This document shows, in pieces, positions 48,329 to 61,214 of a stretch of DNA of 64,000 bases (the stretch's first letter is position 1; each line of letters starts with the position of its first letter). Source of the stretch: Agroathelia rolfsii (Eukaryota; Basidiomycota; Agaricomycetes; Amylocorticiales; Amylocorticiaceae); contig JABRWF010000002.1 in the NCBI GenBank assembly GCA_018343915.1, forward strand, positions 868,001-932,000, written 5' to 3'. The notes under the pieces were generated by a model. It did not search any database. It was given only the letters and a program-made list of their open reading frames with translations, and was not told where the DNA came from. Position numbers and translations under genes: made by a program.

Positions 48329-49150
48329 TGTCCTGCGGGCAGCGATACAAATACCATCTCGGTCCTTCCAACCAAAGTGACACAGCCAACCGAGGCCAAG
48401 AGTGTATCAAACTATGGGTCCCCTTTGCTTGTTCATGTTGATCCAATCGATTAGCATCAAGAAGCGATTGGTCACCACCGCTCAAAAATCAACCTCCACC
48501 TTGACCAATATATAAAACCATCCCTTCATATACAGACGCTTTCCTGATATATTGCTTTGCAACTTGCATATATACCATATCAAATTGTACTATCTAATTT
48601 CAGGCTGTCTTGTTCCGCTCACTCCATCGTATTAACAAATTTTCGTCTTTGCAGATACAGGGTTACATCCATGGACACTATATTCAAACCTGCAATTTCC
48701 CCTTCTTATTCTGATACATGATAGACTCTACTACCGGTCTGACCTATTCAAGCATTTCAGCGCTTGATATATAGCGCCAAATGTCCAGGGGACTTGCATT
48801 CCTTCTGATAACGCATTGGCTGTTTGTAGTAGATGTAACAAAAAAAAAGGGTTCCGATATTTATTATAATTGATCTACACCGTATACAAATCGAATCGCT
48901 TTTCGTATATCTATCACAATTAATAGTGTCATTATGCTACTAGTGCGTTGGATACTATTGATCATGTGTTACTGGACGAGGTGAATTTTTCCGAGGCTAC
49001 TTAGACCGGTCTCGGTCACTTTGTTTGCCGTACGCCGATGACAGTCCCCAGATTGCTCGTTTAATGCTCCTACATCACTGGTATTGTAACTTCGGATACT
49101 ATCACCCCCCACATCCCTACTTACTTTCTGGTACTTGGGACCGCTCATTA
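48329..49150. other. Intergenic, promoter side of VWA8
   Basis: About 0.8 kb AT-rich DNA. No gene seen. A TATA-like tatataaaacc at about 48508-48518 lies far (>600 bp) from the VWA8 start. Confidence 0.4.
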
Positions 49151-52100
49151 ATGGCACCACACGACTCGGCTCAGAGCAGACTATCTCAGGTTCTGAATGG
49201 CCTCGACACAAGTCCTCGCACGATTGGGACGCTGACTTTAGGTGCTATAACCTATGAAGTACCTATAGCAGAATCACCATCCAGGTTGCCTCGGTTGAAA
49301 CAGCTACTGGACCTGCAAGGTAGCATGAATGCCGAGAACCTATATTTTATGCTACAGAAATATCTGCTTGGTCAAGATATCTTCATTCTCTCCCAGCCTG
49401 GTCCATACGCTCGCCGTTTGGCTATGACGTTTGCTAGGTATGGCAATCAGTACTATCCAACTCGATTTACATGTTTATGGTTGTTAAATATAGCTTGATC
49501 AATTCAGAGTACGAGTATATCGCTCTACACCGTGATGTAGGCGAAACAGAGCTCAAGCAAGGAAGAGAAATCCGATCCGGCGGAAATCTACATTATGTTG
49601 ATTCTCCTGCCGTTAGAGCAGTCAAGCATGGTCGCCTACTTATTATTGAGGGTATAGAAAAGGCGGAGAGGGGTATCATGCCAATTCTGAACAACCTCTT
49701 AGAAAACCGTGAAATGTACGTACTCGATTTTTTGCCAGATGTTATTATATTTATAAACAAGATTTACAGGAATCTAGACGACGGATCGCATATTATACAT
49801 CAGCAACACTATCTTAAACTCCCTACTGAGACCATTAAGGAAGGTAGATTCGTTGCCGCACATAGAAATTTCCGTGTCATAGCTATTGCTGCACCTGTTC
49901 CCCCTTACCCTGGATACCCACTGGATCCACCATTCCGCAGCCGCTTCCAGGCTCGTTTTGTGGACCCCGTTGGGGCGCTACAAGCTCTTGGAGCCGAAGA
50001 GCCTCTCAAGAATTTCATTTTCACTAAATTACGAAACATCATCCTTGCTACTCAATACGCCAGTGAGTCGCGGAATGCACTCGAAGTAATCTCCCGCTCG
50101 TCTTTGCCACCATTCCCTCAAACGGCTGTCGTCAAACTGGCTGCACTGTTTAGAAAGTTTCCGCCAAGTCCATACATTTCGCCTGGGCATCTTGGACGTC
50201 TCTTCCTTGCTCTGCATCCGGCGCTCATACACGCACCATTCCAAGCTTGGGCAATGCTTAGCCGTCAAGTGTCGGAAGCTGGACTTGATGAACTCGGCAG
50301 TCCGGCCGATTCAGACGAAACAGACAGTACCGGCCTTCTCGGGTACATCCTCGAGAAGATTGAACGCACAGGGGAACTTGAAGCTCGTGTTACATTTTCC
50401 GGCCACCAGTCTGTCTCTGTGATCGTTCCGGCAGGCCCGAAACCTTTCCAGCCTTACCCCTTCCAAGATGCGGAGCGTCTTGATTTTCGTGCCACGGAGC
50501 GATTCCTCGGGTTACTCACTGGTATGGTCCAAGCACACACGCTGGGGTGGGATATTTCTTTGATACCACCCGCTCTCCCATCAACGGCGTCGTGCTCGAA
50601 TTCTACCCTGGTCAGGGTGTTTTCACAACTACTTGGTTACGAGGCAGATGTTGTGCACATGTACAAGGAGCTGGGTGGTCGCGAACTGTTGATGCGTCGC
50701 GAGATTTTGACTGATGGGGCTACTCGGTGGGAGCCTAGGTATTATGGCTTTGGTATTTTACGTAACTTGGAATACATATGCTTACCAAAGATTTCTTAAG
50801 TACTATCATACAGGGATCACAGCATGGCTTATTAGTACATCTATCAGGCTTGGACGTTATTGGGGCAACAGCTGGTGCTATCAGCAGGTTGACTCAGGAT
50901 CGAGAAGTAGAATTATGGGAAGGGCGGCGAATTGTTGCGGATGCCTCACCCGAAGAGGTGAGTTCTGCTATCGTAATTCATTTCAATGCAGTCGATAGCT
51001 TATGCACATGTAAGTTGGCGTCAGGAGAGCTATCAACAACACACCCTTCGTTTCGTATCATCGCTACAGCATCTAAATCGCTTCAGTCGAAGGATTGGCT
51101 TTTAGATGAGCATGCAAACATGTTCTTTACCTTGCCTACTTTGCCCATGGGAAATAACGAGGAATCTGTACTGTTACTCTCTACGGGTTGCTTACCTGAA
51201 GTCGTCCAAACGTTGGTAGATTTTGCCTCAAAATATCGTCAGAGTCTATCTGCCGATTCAGTACAGAAGAACCGGCGGCTCGGCACTCGCTCGTTGGTTA
51301 GGATCTCTAAGCGCATTGCACGTTCGCCAGATGAAGCCCAGAATTTGCACGAGCTGCTGAGCAGGTCTCTGTTGGCCGAGTTCCTGCCTGCTGTAGAGCG
51401 GATGAATTTGGACACCCTTTTGAAGGAATCAGGTATCCACCATCGGACTCCAATGGTAAGTGTTCATTTCGTGGACCTAGGGTTTTGGTTGTTGACATTT
51501 ATTATATCAGTTCAATCCATCACCCGAAGTTTGCGGCGACGTCCTTTTCTTCCCTTCGTCCACCGGTTCTCCCGGACAGACATCCGAAACTTCAATCCCT
51601 CGTTTCGATCCTTCTGCTGATCCTGATGGCAGTATTTCTCTCGTCCCGCATATGGAGCATTTCTACAACAATAGCTTGCAAACTGGATTAATGCGCGACC
51701 TTGCGATCGATATGGAAATCCTGGGAGACCATCTTGTCCTTCTTGGAAACCAAGTAAATTCGTTGATGTTTTACAATAATAGAATACTTTGCTAATTCTC
51801 ACGATGCAGGGTGTAGGCAAGAATAAAATTATTGATCGGTGAGAGATTTGGACATCATTCTCATCCTCATGCACTAATTGCCCCTCAGTTTATGCCAGGT
51901 CTGTAGTATCGAGTTGCAAATAATTCTACTTGATAATTGTTTTTGATGTCTATCAAAGCTCCTAGGCCGTCCACGCGAATATATCCAACTTCACAGAGAT
52001 ACAACCGTGAACCAGCTTATGTTCACAACATCCTTGGAAGGCGGCGTCATCAAGCGCACTGATTCGCCGCTCCTCCGTGCTATCATCTACGGTCGTATAA

Positions 52101-54719
52101 TAATTGTTGATGAGGCCGACAAGGCACCCGAGCATGTCGTTGCCGTATTTCGAAGTCTTGCCGGTCAGGGCGAGTTGACGCTTGGTGATGGAAGGAGAGT
52201 CAGGAGATTTAAGGAACGAGACGGAGACCTTGTTGTCCATCCCAACTTTAGGCTGGTTCTGCTGGCAAATCGTCCGGGTTATCGTAGGCACCATGTTTCT
52301 TTACTTCTTTCTTTGAAATATACCTCACGAGATTTGCAGCTTTCCTTGGTAATCATTTCTTGCAGGTCCTTGGTGACAATTTCAGTTGGTGAGTCTGTAA
52401 GGGCAGTCCAGAGAATGTTGCCATTGTGCTTATGCACGACTAGCCATTCGGTTTCAAATCCGGACTCAGCGTCTGAAATTCGATTGCTATCACAACTTGC
52501 CCCCGATTTGGAAGAAGACATTTTGAAACGTTTAGTTGCGGCATTCCAGGACTTGCGTTTGGGCTATGACAATGGCACCTTGTCATACCCGTACTCCTTG
52601 CGAGGTCAGGAGGCAGCTTTTCACTGTATGAATTGTGAAGAATCTTAAGTGATTTTCGACAGAGCTTATCAACCTTGTGAGGCACATGAAGGCCTATCCC
52701 AGTGACCCTCTCGGCTCTAGTTTGCGAAATATATTTGATTTTGACGTATACAAATTGGAAACTATCGACAAGCTAGTTGAAATCCTGACTCATCATGGGT
52801 GCGTCACACACATATAACTCCCATTTCTCGCCCTTCTAAATACCTGATAAATGGATTTCACTAGGCTCGACGCCCAATACCTTGGTCTTGATGGCGCAAG
52901 AGAAGCCACAAAGAAACAGCAGATAGATGTTAAATTTGAGCCTCGTGGTGATGATGGACTTGATCAGCCGAAACACGGACAAGATGACCCCAAGGGTGAG
53001 GCTCATCAAGGCGGCAACAGATGGTCAGGTGGTGTAAGCTGAATCATCACGAGTAATCCTTGCTGTATTCCTAATGCATTTGGGCAGACGGGAGGTCGTG
53101 ACACCGCTGGTCTCGGCGGGCGAGGTGGTTACAAGCGTCTTTTCCTTGGGCATGACATCGAACAGGTCAACTTATTATCCTTGCATTCAAGGCCTGAAAT
53201 GTTCACGCATTAGCACACAGATTTCCGATAAAAAGAAACAAGAAGTCCCGGAACATATTAGAGAACAGGCCCGTGAGATGGCTCGTCAGGAACTGGAGCG
53301 TCGATTGGAAGAGCTGAACATGTCCGCATACGATGCCCGTGGATATGGTCGCATTTTGAGTGCCGTGGAGACGCATATAGCTTCCCTACATGATTTACTG
53401 GAGCGTAAGTCTTTTTACACATGTACTCGAAGATGTTCTCATTTTCGCCTGATTGACTTTTTGTATAGATCTGGCCGCAAAGGAGGAGGAGAGGGTTTGG
53501 ATCAAGCGTCAAACTGACGGAGAGCTAGACGATCAGCGACTTGTGGATGGCCTTACGGGCGAAGCCACGGTCTATAAGCGTCGTGGGATGGAGAAGCCTG
53601 AGCTGGGCCGTCCACAATTGAAGTAAGTTTAACAATACGAGATTGATAAGGCTAAATTCCAATCTGGTATAAGGCCAAAACGTATTCGTTTCGTATTTGA
53701 CGTTAGTGGCTCGATGTGAGTGAAATTACTCAATATATAGTAGTAAAAAGTTACATGCATTACTTGTCTAGGTATCGGTTCCAGTATGACGGCAGATTAC
53801 AGCGTAGTATGGAGACAGGTATGAACAAATGCTTATATTTTGGAAGTCTAGCCAAATTTAAACCCCTTTTTACAGCATCTATGCTTATGGAGAGCTTCAG
53901 TCGACTAACTCGCAAAGAGAAATACGCGTGGGATGTAAGTGCTCCTTTTTGTAGTATTTCCGCGTGCGTGCGATATCAACTCAATCATATTCACTAGATG
54001 TATGGTCACGTAAGTAATTGATATCGTTTAAAATGGAAAAGAGGCCAGCTAAGCTGTCTAATCCAAGTCTGGCGATGGACCCTCAATAGAGCTCGCTATT
54101 CTTGATAAACCGCCAACAGAGATCGGAGACAGGTGGAAAGTCGTAGAGAAGATGAATATGGTAACGCAATATGCATTCGGTGGGGACTACACTAGTACGT
54201 CTCCATCAGCTTTAGCTATCCTGGAAATTTATCTTTAATATATTCTATAGTCGAGGCAATCGAGAAAGCCGTTGATGAGGTGGCCAAGTTTGATGCCGGT
54301 AAGGCATACGAACCTTCCTGGGAAATGTCTTATTTTCTGATTCTTTCATTAGACGATTGGTTTGTTATTGCTATCACCGATGCCAATTTTGGTAGATACC
54401 AGATCACTGCTGGTTAGTATTTACGAACCAAAAGCATTTTTTTATGTTTAGACGACTCTTATGTTCCACATTCATTTTTTAACAGATGAGCTTACTCGAG
54501 CCATGAATCGAAACACCAAAGTGCACACGGCACTCATATGCATTGGTGAAGGAGCTGAGACGCTATGGTGCGTATCTCATCCAAACACAACTTGATTTAT
54601 GGACTCATTTGTTGTATAGGATTCCGAAGGCCCTACCGGGTCGCGCTTTTCAAGTGAAGAATACGTCTGATATTCCTGTGGTACTGCGAAGCATCTTGGC
54701 CAGCCTGATAGATAAATAG
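49151..54719 (+). CDS. VWA8: VWA8-like AAA ATPase with C-terminal von Willebrand A domain
   Basis: A dynein-type AAA+ multidomain ATPase; the animal protein is mitochondrial. The model has 24 exons in 49151-54719 and gives 1415 aa, against about 1900 in human. Long exons: 49770-50738 and 50801-51455. Microexons: 51889-51898 (10 nt) and 53998-54009 (12 nt). Module 1 carries LLGQDIFILSQPGPYARR and the Walker-B-like LLIIEGIEKAE. Module 2 has no readable Walker A (LIPPALPSTASCSNSTL). Module 3 is canonical: LLGNQGVGKNKI and IIIVDEADKA, then VLLANRPGYPFLGN. After a Gly-rich GGTGGRDTAGLGGRGG and a coiled charged stretch, the VWA domain starts with the metal site DVSGSMYRF (DxSxS). Every junction keeps frame. 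No clear mitochondrial presequence was seen at this ATG; an in-frame ATG at 49064 would extend it by 29 residues. Confidence 0.92.
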
Positions 54720-55029
54720 ATTAGTTCCTGGTACTTTTTCGAGGTTCAAACAACATGTGTAGCTAAGACGATCCAACCCAAGAATTAATGGATTACAGAG
54801 CTGAAAGCCTGAAGCTTGCCAGTGAAACTTAGAAGAAATTATCTGAAGAAGAAAGAAATCCAATATAGCTTGACGAGCAAATAGATTCAGTTGAACAGGA
54901 AGAATCCTTAGTTTCTCCGTTAATGATTCAAGTTACAGCAGATCAAGAAACGATAGGCCACCCGTGCTGGGGGGGGGTGTCTTAGTGGCCTACTATAGTT
55001 AGAAATAGTAACATCAGAAAGAAATAACG
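54720..55029. other. 3' flank of VWA8, no gene
   Basis: About 0.3 kb with no gene; includes a run of ten G near 54969. Confidence 0.4.
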
Positions 55030-55296
55030 GTGACTCAGTCTGAAAAGCCTGAACGGCTTGAGCGGCATAAGCGGCTGAACCCCAGCTCCGCAAGTACTGC
55101 GTTTGTCTTTGATCGACCTCTTATGATACAAGTGGCTCCCAAGTAGAAGATATGAGGATCCAGTAGCAAGTCGCCAGTGGCTAAGTGCTCAAGCTTGTTT
55201 AAGGCTCCAAAAATCAGGCTCAGAGAAAAGGCGAGCGGAGGAAAGACAAGCAAACATTAGCCGTTCAGGCCGTTCGAATTACTTAGTCTGGGTCAC
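55030..55296. mobile_element. Candidate MITE with terminal inverted repeats
   Basis: The left end gtgactcagtct is matched by the reverse complement of the right end (gtgacccagact). A second inner pair follows: agcctgaacggct on the left at about 55046 and its exact reverse complement agccgttcaggc on the right at about 55259. The element is 267 bp, has no coding capacity and contains iterated gcggct/gcggca motifs. Such short GC-rich inverted-repeat elements are typical of non-autonomous DNA transposons in mushrooms. No convincing target-site duplication was found, so the exact ends are uncertain. Confidence 0.65.
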
Positions 55297-56070
55297 TATT
55301 GCTCCTTTCTGATACCATGGTAGACCTCACTGGGACACCCCCGACACTGGATGGCCTATCCTATTGTTTCTTGATCTGCTCATTCAACAGCAGGCCTGGT
55401 CGGGTAAGAAATGAGGAATTCAGGAGCACGTACATTATAAATACTATATTTTACCGGGTGAAATAGTCACATCACTGCTGGGCCCTGCCAGTAGGAGCAA
55501 AGAATATTGGAAATTACCTACCTAAGGTGCTATACTCAGGAAAACATAAAGCCATGTGCATATTTTTGGTTCTTGTCACATTTGTCTGATGAACATAACT
55601 TTATTTCGTTTCTTCCTGACACTGATAGATAGTAATATAGCCATAATTGACTATTTCATGGTGTTTCGTGTAGTTAGCCCCACAAAAACGGGGAGTTTGA
55701 TATATTAATGTTGTGAGGTATCTAGGATGAGCGCAAATGCAACATTAGCAGCTGTTATTAGCAGAAAGTTAATGTGTGTGTATTACGGTATTCAAGGTCT
55801 TCAAAACAAAAAAGAACCTTACCTGCTTATTTGATATTTTTCTTTATTCTCTTTTTCAAGTTCTTATAAATGGAGTCAATAACAAAACGACACTTACACG
55901 AATGTCAAAATACATAAGATTGTCATTAAATTTTGATCCCGTTATAAAATTGCGTATCTGCTGCACGACAATCTCACCATTTCTGTTTGTATTCGTTGGG
56001 TGAAATAATATATATATTGTAGCTCTTATTTGCGCATACATCCTATTTACGAAACCCATGGCTCCGTTGG
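55297..56070. other. Intergenic, no gene recognised
   Basis: AT-rich DNA with short frames only; no feature recognised. Confidence 0.4.
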
Positions 56071-56074
56071 CTCC

Positions 56075-57540
56075 CTCATGATTCCTCTAGAGAGTATCGC
56101 TCCTGCTATTGTCCTCATAAGATGAAGTGACATCACAATGTTGCTTGATATGGAAGAGTCGCTCCCTGTTTCGTGTACTTGCGAGTGTCTCTGCCAGGTG
56201 GATACATCCTCCTCAGGCGCTCCGCTTACCTGTGGGGTCATTTCTATGAAGCAATAATCATATTTCTGCCCGCTAATATTCGGTAAGCATTTGATATGCT
56301 AATGTCGAAAATTATAGGGATCTTGGCTTGTTGCGACGCTTTCGGCAGAGCAACGGGAATGGCACGAGATAGACTCAACGCAAGATTTTTAACACCTTGG
56401 AAAGAAGACTATCCCTCATTCTAAAGAGGTAAATGAGGCTTACCAAGATGTAGGCGTAATTCCCTTCGATTGCTTAATGAAACAGAAAAATTCCACGCAC
56501 TTGGCGGATAAAATACAAACACCCTTCCTTTTCATCGCACCATCCTTGTCTTCAATATGAAGTGATACTATCAGGTCATCTTGACTATTGACATCTTATT
56601 GAGACCTTGACTTAAAGGCAAATGTCAAAGATATTCTGAATGTAGTGGATCGTGGAATTTTCTTACTTTTCAACAGGATGGAGCGGGACTAGCTCTGGCG
56701 GGAATGGAGATAGAGACGGGTTGGACTGCATAAATGGAGCCGGTGCGATGCGCGGTAGACACCAACGCCTACGCCATTACTCGGGGGCCGCACTCCAAGA
56801 TCCTGGTGCTTGCGGGGCCAGGCCATCAATTAGGGTAAATTCTGATTGTCGACGAGTGACGGTATAGTAGGGTCATCAGTGGGAAATAGCATCTTACCAA
56901 TATCACGCCTCAAGTACCTTTCTCCAGCAGACTAGGCCACTCACCCAGGTGGCATGCCGGTGAATTGGGTATGTTGATTATGCAATGTAATGCCGATTGT
57001 GCTAAATAGATATATATAGTATCGGATCATCATTGTCCACAGAGATTTGTACACAATACCCATGCGCAGCTCATGGTAGGTTTCCCAAGTCCATAAGAGC
57101 GGCCAGGAAGCATACCAAGGGATCAAGGTAGAGGTGGATAGACTAGTGAGACCGGCCTGCTAAATGCTTCGAAACTCAAAAGCCGACCAGCTCCGTCCCG
57201 GTCCCTTCTATGTCATGCATGTCATGACCCACTGGCACGAGCCACCGCATAATTTCTGTGTTCTCTGGGCAGTCTACCGCTCGCTTGAACCCCTATGATA
57301 ATATCTTACTGAATGATAAACACAGGAATTGGTTTTAACACCTTCGCTTGGCGGCAAACAACACAACCGACCAGCCCACATCCCGTACGGGCCGGCCATT
57401 TCTCAACCTTACGGGCTCCAGAAGGGGCCTCCGGTTCTTGTTTTACACATCGAACATGTCTGCGCTTGGACAACGCGGCCTTGGGTGGGATCAATTAGAA
57501 CACAGGTTGGTGGAATGACGTGACCAGTTTCATGGAAATA
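56075..57540. repeat. Diverged direct repeat, copy 1 (partner at 62625-64000)
   Basis: Blocks in this stretch recur in the same order 6.5 kb downstream: ctctagagagtatcgctcctgct (cf. ctctagaagatgttgctcctgct at 62633), agcatcttacca (cf. gacatcttacaa), gaaactcaaaagccgaccagc (cf. gaaactcgaaagccgagcagc at 63629), ataatttctgtgttct (cf. ataatttctgcattcc), and cagtttcatggaaat (cf. aagtttcacggaaat). Divergence is high. It looks like an old transposed or segmental repeat without an intact frame. Confidence 0.5.
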
Positions 57541-58265
57541 ATGGCTACAACAATCAGCCTTCCCTATCAACTCCTAGGAGTGTCATTTACCTTGAGAGAG
57601 AGGCGGATTTATACGTGCAATGCCTATTCGAACACTTACGAGTTACAAAGTGTTGAAATGTTCTATCACCCTATTGTTCCTCCTCCCCCTTTCCAAGCAT
57701 GTATAGATTCCAACCTTCTGAGGAATGCGCCACCCGCTTATTCTCAAACACTCCATCATGGACTGGATCATCAAGTCGACTTCTCTTTAGAGCCGGATTC
57801 TATTCCTGCTACGGCAAAGTTAGCCTATACTCCTCAAATTTCCTGTCCTATATCTATCAGCTCAAGGGTAAGAAATGCATTGCTGTGTCTAAGATCATGC
57901 AAGCCGGTGGTTAATTACCGTCAGGAACGAATAAAAAAACCGGTTTGGTTATGGTGCAGTGTAATTAGCAAGATCAAGGTGTGAAATCTTCTGACAGTAC
58001 ACGGTGGTGTCCTTTTCATCCTTCAAGCGCCCGTTATTGTTGTACTTGTCAGCTTCCCCCTGCTCAGCAGGTCTTCTACGTGACGTCAGATAGGAACTGA
58101 ATGAAGTCGAGTAATTAGATCCGTTTGTGGCAGAGTTGAGGTCATCGCACAAAACTCTATTTATGACTTACCTAGGGAGCGCATACCCACGATTACTGAT
58201 CCCCCGCTCGTCTCTCAGGCCCTGGGCGCAACGTCTCTCGTTACCAACGACTCACGTCACTTCTA
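57541..58265. other. Intergenic with one unrecognised open frame
   Basis: An open frame at 57520-57984 (154 codons) is the longest here, but it shows no domain, has a non-typical composition and lies just upstream of the BTB paralog. It is not called as a gene. Confidence 0.4.
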
Positions 58266-59640
58266 ATGGATACAAACTCGGAACATAAACCCCAAATCAG
58301 TAATATGGGAGAGTATTCCCAGATGTCAGATATACATGCTGCAATCAATTGGAATGTATATGGCGATGAGATGCTCCAGACACAAAATAGCTCGGGCGGC
58401 GCTCCACATTGCGACATGTCCACCGAGCGAATAATATCATGGTCCGCTATCCAAGCAGGCTTGCATAGTGAGCACATCGGCCAGAGGTATGGAACAAATG
58501 TAGTTATACCAGTAGATGTCATCAATTACCTAATATACCGTACAACAACTCTAGTCTTACCGTCTTTCCAGGTACATTCTCCTCTAACATATTGCATAAC
58601 AACCAGCAGCCCAACACAATTCTGTATTCTTCGGATAGGACGTGTTTCTATGTCCACTCCTCTCTTCTCCTCTCCGTGTCCAATAACAGTTTTGGCGATC
58701 TAATTCATCACGACGACTCTGCCTCTCCCCACAACCCCATCGTCTTATCCATAGCAACATCATCAGATGTGCTAGACATTAGCCTGCGCGTGATATATAC
58801 GATAAAATTCCCATCCGCCCTACCTCCCTTCTCGACTTTTGGAAATGCTGTACGCTTTCTGAAGAAGCATGGCATCGCACCCCTCTCTGAGTGGATCGGG
58901 CCAACGTCTCACATGTTCACCGCTCTGACGAGTTTTGCTCCTCAGCATGCGCTAGAGCTGTTTGCACTCGGCGCAGAATTCAATATTGAGCCACTTGCCG
59001 CTTATGCATCCTCGTTTCTGCTAGAGCTTCCATGGCCTTCTATTTCGGAAGAGACTGCAGGTAGGATCGGTGGAATTTATATGAAAAGGCTGGGAAATCT
59101 GCAAATCGGTCGAATGAATGCTTTGAAAGTAAGCAGGCCATCTATTTTCTTTCTTTTCTTTCGTCAGAGTCGTTATGGCTCTGTACTAAGCTAGAATTGA
59201 TCATTTCAATCTGACACATGTTAATAATATGATACACACTCGTGTCTTTTTTGTTCGTAGAGAATTCTGCTTCCTGGTCCTTCGTTGCATCCAATTCAAG
59301 GCAAAGACTGTAGCGAGGAGTGTCAAATAAGTCTCACTCGCTCATATGCCCTTACGGCAACCTATGTCTGCTGGGATGCTAATCCAGGTAACATGTATTT
59401 TCCTCGGAAATACAGCAAGAGTTTCTGAAAGAACTCGATTTGTTAGATTTGCCAGTGTTTCGCATTGAGGAAACATTTCAACAACTCGCCAACAAGCTAA
59501 TTTGCCCCATGTGTAAAAATGGGTTGGATAGAAGAGTTAAAGATTCTATCAAGGCTTGGTCGACCCTCAAGGTGTGCCCTCTCCTAAATTTTTATTGGTG
59601 TTCGGTGCAATACATTTTGGTCTTGTAGAGAACCGTTTGA
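58266..59640 (+). CDS. BTB/POZ-like domain protein, paralog 2
   Basis: Five exons, 58266-58467, 58572-59128, 59261-59387, 59447-59571 and 59629-59640, give 340 aa in frame. The BTB-like region begins near PNTILYSSDRTCFYVHSSLLL and continues through VLDISLRVIYTIKFP and APQHALELFALGAEF, paralleling the protein at 47083. Near the end LICPMCKNGLDRRVKDSI contains a CxxC pair like the CVYC of the paralog. The penultimate exon (125 nt) and the 12-nt last exon (RTV, stop) have exactly the same lengths in both genes, showing common descent. The first exon's donor gtgagc at 58468 was chosen because it alone gives the required phase. Function unknown. Confidence 0.75.
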
Positions 59641-61075
59641 GCAAGTCTTATCACCTCATACTTCTCGCCCACCTAAGCGGAGTAAGGAAGCAAGAGTATT
59701 TGATAGACATAACTCGACATGATATAGATGTACATATGACCTAATACCTTGTTTCCCCTTCAAATCCTATGTTTCTTCTTTTCAATAGTTTCTAGTCGAA
59801 TATCATATGTCTTGTAGTAGCGGTCTTTACCCTCCTACTCTCTCTAGTGTCTATAATTCGCTTTTGTCATGTTTTTGTAATATAACCAGATTGTTTTTCG
59901 AGAGCTAGATATGAATAAATTAGCTTTGAAAGACACCGAAATCAACACCTTGTTTCCATATTTAATTTATTTGCACTCTGAGACAAGCTGCACTTTTAAA
60001 ATGAAAAAAGGAAGGAAGAAATTGCTTTGAGTCTTTTCAGATTAACCTTTCACTGTGCCCCTGAAGCTGACACAATTAATGGATTTCTGTCTGCTAATGC
60101 TTGATCAATTCAGCAGGTGCAAAAGGGCGCATTTGCAGAAACTAATACAGTAGTGTAGTCTTACTGCTTCAAACTCAATTTGGTGTATGCCCCTATAAAT
60201 AATGAGCATTGAAATATCACAAGGGTAATCGAAGATGTGCAGCGACGATAGATTTTGGCGTGTGCATATTATCTGAGTATTTTACATAGTTTGTATGTAT
60301 CGTATTTTGAATATTCTCCATATTCTATGTGATTTACATAGTCTGAGTTTTCCCGTGCATACACTTAGGTATTTCTTATGTACTCGTCGTGTTTGATTCA
60401 TATTAGTTTTCTACAACATTTTACTAGCTTTGATAGGAACGATCATATACATATATCAGTACTTAGTAGTTACAATAATTTATCTATATTATTTTGTGTG
60501 TATTACCTCCCAAGTGATATACTAATAATGAGATACGGTCTTTTTCAGCAACTCCGCATTTGTGGCAAGGGAATGAGGACCCTACCTTAGCCCCCCTTCT
60601 ATTCTTCATAAAGTGGTAACGGACACATCGTGCAAGTACTACTAACATTTACTACAATGCAGTGGCAGATAACAAAATCTATCTATACATAATCCAGATC
60701 ATATCAGTGCAAGGACAAGATAACAATAATGCAAGAGGAAAAATGCTCCGTTTACTTTTATATCTTATTTGAGTACCAGCCCGCCACCAGGCGAATTTTT
60801 CAAGCACACTTGAGCATATGTTATGTATACATCAACTGGTATGACTTCATCCCAATTTGGATAAATCATGCTTGCATAACCAAAGCCTCACCATTCTCAT
60901 GATAGATGGCATACATTTTCTTATATGAATAGATTGCAGATGCATGGAGGATTATATCACACAGATTTTATCCACACAAGTGCTGATGCTGATGTGCGAT
61001 AGCAGTTTGTTTCTCCACTGACCAAAACAAAGTGCAGCCGCATAGCCATAGATTGAAATCACCGTCAGGCATAGT
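59641..61075. other. AT-rich intergenic DNA
   Basis: About 1.4 kb of AT-rich sequence with short frames only. No gene, RNA gene or repeat recognised. Confidence 0.5.
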
Positions 61076-61079
61076 AGTG

Positions 61080-61210
61080 AGCCCGCGCTTTGAGCCCGAG
61101 CCTGACCCGGCCTAGCGTAAACCAGGCTTTTAAGCCTGAGCCTGATGTAGGTAAGTACAAGCCCGCTATAGCCCGAGTACTTTAGCTCAGCCCGAGCCTG
61201 CAGAACACTA
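61080..61210. repeat. Iterated gcccgagcctg-type repeat
   Basis: The motif agcccgagcctg and variants (aagcctgagcctg, agctcagcccgagcctg) occur about five times in 130 bp, making a locally GC-rich island in AT-rich DNA. Such arrays are common inside or beside fungal transposon remnants. No coding frame. Confidence 0.55.
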
Positions 61211-61214
61211 ATTG

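Noticed and set aside
51000..51034. Possible short intron (gtgagt..gcag near 50958-50991) in VWA8
   Set aside because: Only about 34 nt, shorter than any other intron here, and the frame reads through without it.
57520..57984. 154-codon frame upstream of BTB paralog 2
   Set aside because: No recognisable domain; its start lies in the diverged repeat, so it is likely incidental.
60378..60590. 70-codon AT-rich frame
   Set aside because: Composition and length are expected by chance in AT-rich intergenic DNA.
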